Source: Oscillospiraceae bacterium (lineage in GTDB: Bacteria > Bacillota > Clostridia > Oscillospirales > Oscillospiraceae). Taken from it: a stretch of 10,235 nucleotides of DNA. The position numbers and the translations under genes were made by a program. The stretch spans positions 1 to 10,235 of the forward strand of contig CAJGCI010000063.1 of NCBI GenBank assembly GCA_904501855.1, written 5' to 3'. Numbering within the stretch: the first letter of the stretch is position 1; each line of letters opens with the position of its first letter. A model generated the notes under the pieces. It made no database searches. It had not been told where the DNA came from and saw nothing but the letters and a program-made list of their open reading frames with translations. This document shows, piece by piece, positions 6,479 to 10,235 of the stretch.

Positions 6479-6513
6479 TAGAATGTAATCAAAAAGTCAT
6501 TCGCCCGCGTTTA

Positions 6514-6603
6514 TCATCCGATCGGAAGTACTGCAATAACCAGCATGATGATAAAACAAAGTGCTAGAACGATGCATATGATCTGTCTTGTTTTATTGCT
6601 CAT
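6514..6603 (-). CDS. 29-residue single-helix membrane miniprotein after ftsX
   Basis: A 29-codon reading frame that begins four bases after the ftsX stop. The protein has a short polar, positively charged start (MSNKTRQ), one continuous hydrophobic helix at about residues 8-26, and ends AVLPIG then TGA. By the positive-inside rule it is probably N-in. An AAGG nine bases before the ATG, inside the last ftsX codons, can serve as ribosome binding site, and termination of ftsX translation would help reinitiation. In size and layout it resembles Firmicute miniproteins such as the stressosome-linked Prli42, but I cannot show homology. Support for a real gene comes from tight spacing, an uninterrupted helix and a good start; a chance reading frame is possible at this length. 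Confidence 0.6.
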   Translation of the reverse strand: MSNKTRQIICIVLALCFIIMLVIAVLPIG

Positions 6604-6607
6604 AGTC

Positions 6608-7489
6608 TTAAACCTTCAGATAATTACGAATGGCGTTGACGCCGCCGACTCCGCCGATAACGACACCGATGGCAAGAAAGATCAGCAGCACGGGCACTGC
6701 CAGCTCACTAAACGGAACTACCTTGACAAAGGTTCCGGCGATGGTCTCCATCACCTTGCCGGTGACGAGCTCATAAAGACCCCATTCCGCGAAAAACGCG
6801 ATCAGAGCGCCAAGGATGCCAAGTACCAGTCCTTCCACAACAAAGGGAAGACGGATAAATCCATTGGTCGCACCGACCATTCGCATGATGGCGATCTCAT
6901 CCTGTCGGCTGTAGGTAGCCAGTTTGATCGTATTGGACATGATGAAAAATGAAACCAGCACCAGAACAGCAACAAGAACCAGAGAAATAACAGTAACGAT
7001 GTTTCTTACCGTAATAAAGCCGTTTGCGTAATCAATGTGCGCATTGACCTTGGCGATCCCGGGGATCGCAGCGAGAGCATCTCGTGTCTCCAGCATTTTG
7101 GAAATATCATTGAGATGAACGACATACCGGTTGCGGAATACCGAAGAATCGATTCCTTCCATGAGGACGGAGTCATAGTCCTTCATGAAATTATCCATGG
7201 CAGTCTCTTTCGTCACATATTCCACCGATGCGATGTTTTCAATGCCGGAAATGGAGGCTTCCAGTCCCCTGGCCTCTTCATCGGAGAGATTCTCTTCCAC
7301 AAAAGCGACGACCTCATTCTCCTGTTCGAGATTATGAATCAGAGAACTGATGTTCACGGAGACAACGCCGAGACTTCCGATAATGATCAGACATGCAACG
7401 ATTACCGCCACTGTGGCAAAGGACATGAATTTGTGTGTAAAGATACCACGGAAACCTTCCCGTATTAAATAACCTGTTTTACTGATCAT
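6608..7489 (-). CDS. ftsX: Cell division ABC transporter permease FtsX
   Basis: The membrane half of FtsEX, a complex that does not import a substrate but uses ATP hydrolysis by FtsE to switch on extracellular peptidoglycan hydrolases. The 293 residues show the four-helix FtsX layout: a cytoplasmic tail (ISKTGYLIREGFRGIFTHK), TM1 about 23-46, a large extracellular loop of about 115 residues that would contact the hydrolase, TM2 about 163-187, TM3 about 213-236 and TM4 about 262-285. The conserved cytoplasmic segment SRQDEIAIMRMVGATNGFIRLPFVVEG lies between TM2 and TM3. I start at ATG 7489, giving the family-typical opening; a frame extending to 7564 lies within ftsE. The 11-base overlap with ftsE and the poor ribosome binding site imply translational coupling. 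The usual hydrolase partner gene is not next to it. Confidence 0.95.
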   Translation of the reverse strand: MISKTGYLIREGFRGIFTHKFMSFATVAVIVACLIIIGSLGVVSVNISSLIHNLEQENEVVAFVEENLSDEEARGLEASISGIENIASVEYVTKETAMDNFMKDYDSVLMEGIDSSVFRNRYVVHLNDISKMLETRDALAAIPGIAKVNAHIDYANGFITVRNIVTVISLVLVAVLVLVSFFIMSNTIKLATYSRQDEIAIMRMVGATNGFIRLPFVVEGLVLGILGALIAFFAEWGLYELVTGKVMETIAGTFVKVVPFSELAVPVLLIFLAIGVVIGGVGGVNAIRNYLKV

Positions 7490-8171
7490 AGCCGTAATAC
7501 CCGTCCATTCCGTCACTGATGACACGTCCATCCTCGATGGAGATAACACGTTTGGAAAACGCATTCACCAGTTCCTTTTCATGTGTAACAACAAGGATCG
7601 TCGTGCCCATTTCATTGTTGATCTTTTCAAGGATCAGCATCAGTTCCAATGAGCGGACAGGATCCAGGTTGCCGGTAGGTTCGTCTGCAATGATCATGCG
7701 GGGATTGTTCACCAGAGCTCTGGCGATACCGATTCTCTGCTGTTCGCCGCCGGACATTTCCTCCGGCAGACGTTTCTCATTGCCCTCCAGTCCGACAAGT
7801 TCCAGCATCTTGGGCACGCGTTCCTGGATGTTTTTCTCCGGAGCACCTACCACACGCATGGCAAAAGCCACATTGTCATATACGTTCATATGCGGAATCA
7901 GGCGGAAATCCTGGAATACCACACCGATCGTACGGCGCATCTTGGGAACTTTGTTCTTCTTAAGCTGTCCCATATCGAAGCCATTGACGATGATGGATCC
8001 CTCAGTGGGCTGGATCTCACCGGTGAGAAGTTTCGTAATGGTCGTTTTGCCGGAACCGGAAGGTCCGACCAGAAAAACGAATTCCCCTTCATTTATTGTA
8101 ACGTTAACATGATACAGAGCTTCCGTCTGGCTGCTCTGATATACCATGCTGACATCTTTCATTTCAACCAT
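7479..8171 (-). CDS. ftsE: Cell division ATP-binding protein FtsE
   Basis: The cytoplasmic ATPase of FtsEX, 230 residues, normal length. It carries all ABC motifs in order: Walker A GPSGSGKTT (36-44), Q-loop Gln87 in VVFQDFRLI, signature MSGGEQQR (139-146), Walker B MIIADEP (159-165), D-loop NLD (168-170) and H-loop His197. The VFQDFRLIPHMNVYDNVAFAMRV segment is characteristic of FtsE rather than of other MacB/LolD-like ATPases. The ATG at 8171 has TAGGAGG ten bases upstream (8182-8186). It follows the PucR-type regulator by 28 bases and overlaps ftsX by 11, so the three should share one mRNA. An alternative start at codon 4 (MKD) is possible but has worse spacing. Confidence 0.97.
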   Translation of the reverse strand: MVEMKDVSMVYQSSQTEALYHVNVTINEGEFVFLVGPSGSGKTTITKLLTGEIQPTEGSIIVNGFDMGQLKKNKVPKMRRTIGVVFQDFRLIPHMNVYDNVAFAMRVVGAPEKNIQERVPKMLELVGLEGNEKRLPEEMSGGEQQRIGIARALVNNPRMIIADEPTGNLDPVRSLELMLILEKINNEMGTTILVVTHEKELVNAFSKRVISIEDGRVISDGMDGYYGYDQ

Positions 8172-8199
8172 GTAAGGATATCCTCCTAGACGAGTATGA

Positions 8200-9306
8200 T
8201 CAGCCTTTTAAACGATTGGTTCCGGCTGCACTGAGAGAATCCAGATATTTTTTGACCATCATTGCAACCTTGAACACGATTGCGTGATCAAACTCTCTCA
8301 GATCAAGACCCGTCAGTTTTTTGATCTTCTCAAGACGATAGACCAGAGTATTTCTGTGTACATACAGTTTTCTGGATGTTTCGGAAACATTCAGATTGTT
8401 TTCAAAGAACTTGTTGATGGTCTCAAGAGTATCTTCATCCAGAGACTCGATGGGATTCTTCTTGAAGACTTCCTGCAGGAACATCTCGCAAAGAGTAGTG
8501 GGAAGCTGATAGATAATACGTCCCAGACCAAGATTCTCATAACTGATCACGGTCTTTTCGGTCTCAAATACCCGGCCGACATCAATGGCGACCTGCGCTT
8601 CCTTATAACGGTCCGCAAGTTCTCTCAGATGCTTGGCAACCGTACTGACGCCAACGACACAGTGGACCTGAAGCTGATCACGAAGAGATTTCTCAATGGA
8701 GTGGGCCATTGCCAGGATCTCTTCACTGTCATCGTTCGCAGAAAGCTCCTTGATTACAACGATATCGGTCTCGCTCACAGAGAGGACAAAATCATGCTGC
8801 TTATCCGGGAACATATTCTGAATGACTTCCACAGAAACGATTTCCGGATGATCGTACTGACGTACAAGAAATACAGCGCGGGGAACCTCCGTCACGAAGT
8901 GGAGCTCCTTTGCGCGCACATAAACGTCGCCGGGAAGAATATTATCCGAAATGATATTCTTCACGAATGCAGCCTTGTTATGCTTCTCTTCATAATTCGT
9001 TTTTGCCTCATTAAAGGCTACTGCCGCCAGAACACATCCGCTCTGAGCAAGCTCATCCGTTCCTTCCACGAAAACCGCGTAATCGAACTTATTGCCGTTA
9101 ATGCCGATCAGTTTATAGGTGCGTACGTCGGATACCGTGACCTTTTCCAATTCATGATCCGAGACCTGAAAATCCTTCAGCCGGGAGCCGATCATGGACA
9201 GTTCACTGCACGCCACCACGAAACCTTGATTATCGATAACCCCGATACATCTGTTTGTTGCTTCTTTCATCTGTGATATTACACTCTGAAAAATTCTGCT
9301 AGACAT
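8200..9306 (-). CDS. PucR/CdaR-type helix-turn-helix regulator
   Basis: A 368-residue putative transcription factor. The C-terminus is a clear PucR-type HTH_30 domain at about 297-353 (NVSETSRKLYVHRNTLVYRLEKIKKLTGLDL), the form found in CdaR, PucR and related regulators. The middle (about 135-270) resembles the GGDEF-like domain of the CdaR group, without a GGDEF motif. The N-terminal 120 residues look like a small sensory domain (GVIDNQGFVVACS, reminiscent of a PAS/GAF-like fold) whose ligand is unknown. The ATG at 9306 has GGGAGG six bases upstream (9313-9318). It is first in the ftsEX unit, behind its own promoter, so it could regulate that unit or itself. CdaR-type proteins are best known for sugar-diacid control, but nothing here supports that ligand, and I give no symbol. 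Confidence 0.87.
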   Translation of the reverse strand: MSSRIFQSVISQMKEATNRCIGVIDNQGFVVACSELSMIGSRLKDFQVSDHELEKVTVSDVRTYKLIGINGNKFDYAVFVEGTDELAQSGCVLAAVAFNEAKTNYEEKHNKAAFVKNIISDNILPGDVYVRAKELHFVTEVPRAVFLVRQYDHPEIVSVEVIQNMFPDKQHDFVLSVSETDIVVIKELSANDDSEEILAMAHSIEKSLRDQLQVHCVVGVSTVAKHLRELADRYKEAQVAIDVGRVFETEKTVISYENLGLGRIIYQLPTTLCEMFLQEVFKKNPIESLDEDTLETINKFFENNLNVSETSRKLYVHRNTLVYRLEKIKKLTGLDLREFDHAIVFKVAMMVKKYLDSLSAAGTNRLKG

Positions 9307-9364
9307 AAGATACCTCCCGGGTTGTCATTAAACTGAATAAATAAATGGATAATAAATCACAATA

Positions 9365-9393
9365 ATAATATCGTGTTTTTGTGCGTTTTTCAA
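9365..9393 (-). promoter_or_regulatory. Sigma-A promoter for the regulator-ftsEX unit
   Basis: On the minus strand TTGAAA (9388-9393), 17 bases, and TATTAT (9365-9370) make a good sigma-A promoter, with a predicted start near 9358 and a leader of about 50 bases. No other clear promoter is visible between here and the S41 peptidase gene. Confidence 0.8.
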
Positions 9394-9433
9394 TAGAAAG
9401 AACGTTTGTTTTTGTTAATTTTTTAAAGTCTTT

Positions 9434-9456
9434 GCATTTATGCGTGAAAAACACGC
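9434..9456. repeat. Two overlapping dyads downstream of rsuA
   Basis: GCATTTATGC (9434-9443) overlaps GCGTG-AAAAA-CACGC (9442-9456). The second could act as a weak terminator for the pseudouridine synthase gene, but its stem is only five bases and no T-tract follows on the minus strand. Alternatively it is a binding site some 40-60 bases upstream of the regulator promoter. Confidence 0.35.
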
Positions 9457-9478
9457 GAAATTCGTTCAATTTTTTTAG

Positions 9479-10183
9479 TTAAAATAATGTCATCAGAATG
9501 CACAATTCATTGTCAGTCAATTGACGTATTTCTCCCCTGTCAAGGGTCGGATCCAATGAAATACCACCGATTTCCTGCCGATGCAGAGAAATCACCGTGC
9601 CACCAACCGCGGCAATCATGCGTTTCACCTGATGATATTTCCCCTCCGTCACGGTCACAATGCATTTCTTTTCGTCATCCCGTTCCAGTTTTGCCGGAAG
9701 ACATACCGTGCCGTCATCCAGATGGATTCCCTGCTGAAAAAGAATTTCCGCATCATCCCGGAGGTCTCCCTGAAACCCCACATGATAGACCTTCTCCACA
9801 GAATATTTGGGAGAGATCATACGATGGGCAAACTGTCCGTCATTGGTCAGAAAGATCAGGCCAGTGGTATCTTTATCCAGACGTCCAACAGGAAACACAT
9901 TCTGATCCAGCACAGCCTTCGGGAGCAGATCCGCAATCGTCGCCTGACGACGGTCTTCCATTGCAGTAACGTAACCATCCGGTTTATTCATCATGTAATA
10001 AAAATATTTGCGATACATGATATTTTCCCCGTCCATGCACACCACATCGGAATCCTCAGATATTTTATGATCCGGAGAAGTCTGCACTTCCCCGTTGACG
10101 GTGATACGTCCGGCTTTAATGATCCTGTGAAGATCCTTCCTTCCGAGATTCAAAATATCATTTAAATACTTATCCAGTCTCAT
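9479..10183 (-). CDS. rsuA: rRNA pseudouridine synthase, RsuA/RluB/E/F family
   Basis: A 234-residue cytoplasmic enzyme that converts a specific uridine of ribosomal RNA to pseudouridine. An S4 RNA-binding domain occupies about residues 1-47 (MRLDKYL, GRKDLHRIIKAGRITVNG). The catalytic domain carries the family signature GRLDKDTTGLIFLTNDG with catalytic Asp103, and the later motif EGKYHQVKRMIAAVGG. The length and the compact S4 plus catalytic layout fit RsuA (16S rRNA U516 in E. coli) better than the larger RluB, but the target base is inferred. The ATG at 10183 fits the family start, although there is no strong ribosome binding site and the T-tract of the upstream terminator ends 11 bases before it. 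The exact member of the family is less sure than the family. Confidence 0.9.
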   Translation of the reverse strand: MRLDKYLNDILNLGRKDLHRIIKAGRITVNGEVQTSPDHKISEDSDVVCMDGENIMYRKYFYYMMNKPDGYVTAMEDRRQATIADLLPKAVLDQNVFPVGRLDKDTTGLIFLTNDGQFAHRMISPKYSVEKVYHVGFQGDLRDDAEILFQQGIHLDDGTVCLPAKLERDDEKKCIVTVTEGKYHQVKRMIAAVGGTVISLHRQEIGGISLDPTLDRGEIRQLTDNELCILMTLF

Positions 10184-10194
10184 ATCAGTCTTAT

Positions 10195-10228
10195 AAAAAA
10201 TCCCGGTCGGAAAACCGGCCGGGATTTT
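10195..10228 (-). terminator. Rho-independent terminator of the gene beyond the right edge
   Basis: A 10-base stem (AAAATCCCGG / CCGGGATTTT) is extended by three more pairs around a four-base loop after one mismatch, and ends in six T on the minus strand. The A/T flanks make it close to bidirectional. On the plus strand the mismatch becomes a G-U pair, but no plus-strand gene needs it. It ends 11 bases before the start codon of rsuA. Confidence 0.9.
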
Positions 10229-10235
10229 AATGGAT

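Noticed and set aside
5376..6488. A 370-codon open frame on the plus strand opposite the S41 peptidase
   Set aside because: It is antisense to a gene with intact catalytic motifs, and its product shows no family features. The same reasoning removes the plus-strand frames opposite the PucR-type regulator and rsuA.
10184..10200. TATAAG as the -10 box of an rsuA promoter
   Set aside because: No -35 match lies 16-18 bases upstream; that position is inside the terminator stem. Kept only as a remark in the findings.
1..10235. CRISPR array, tRNA or rRNA genes, insertion sequence ends, phage or toxin-antitoxin genes
   Set aside because: I saw no regularly spaced repeats, no cloverleaf or rRNA-like segments, no transposase or integrase motifs, and no pair of small overlapping genes of toxin-antitoxin type. 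The 112-residue gene and fructokinase overlap, but the second is an enzyme.

Overview
The window looks like ordinary chromosome of a low-to-mid-GC Firmicute, most probably a clostridial (Lachnospiraceae-like) species. The grounds are the gene order (PucR/CdaR-type regulator, ftsE, ftsX, S41 peptidase, greA, lysS), the GGAGG-type ribosome binding sites, textbook sigma-A promoters and the Gram-positive style lipoprotein signal. All real genes lie on the minus strand, so the window reads from high to low coordinates. I see no phage, transposon, CRISPR array, tRNA or rRNA, and no obvious defence system.

In transcription order: (1) A strong terminator (10195-10228) closes an unseen upstream gene and sits directly in front of an RsuA-type rRNA pseudouridine synthase (9479-10183). 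(2) A sigma-A promoter (9365-9393) drives a PucR/CdaR-type regulator (8200-9306), ftsE (7479-8171), ftsX (6608-7489, overlapping ftsE by 11 bases), a 29-residue single-helix membrane miniprotein (6514-6603), and a membrane-anchored PDZ/S41 peptidase (5169-6422). This is a cell-division / cell-wall remodelling cluster. (3) A near-perfect sigma-A promoter (5131-5159) with a palindrome over its -10 box drives greA (4588-5073) and lysS (3061-4572), ending in a terminator (3011-3049). (4) A 112-residue unknown protein (2664-3002) overlaps a PfkB-family fructokinase (1706-2683), ending in a terminator (1653-1680). (5) A 331-base regulatory gap with an extended -10 promoter leads to a sugar ABC-transporter lipoprotein (82-1374, GTG start) and the first codons of its permease (1-65).

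Functionally the window joins three themes. They are information processing (RsuA, GreA, LysS), envelope and division control (FtsEX with the S41 peptidase and miniprotein), and sugar uptake and phosphorylation (fructokinase, then an ABC sugar importer). The sugar link is suggestive only, because a terminator separates the kinase from the transporter.

The most interesting item is the 29-codon reading frame after ftsX. It falls at the place where many Firmicutes carry a PcsB/EnvC-like hydrolase gene next to ftsEX. The other observations are regulatory: a palindrome over a -10 box, a GC-rich hairpin without a T-tract inside an operon, terminators placed directly in front of genes, and a tandem decamer in the transporter control region. 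I found no clear candidate for an undescribed multi-gene system.
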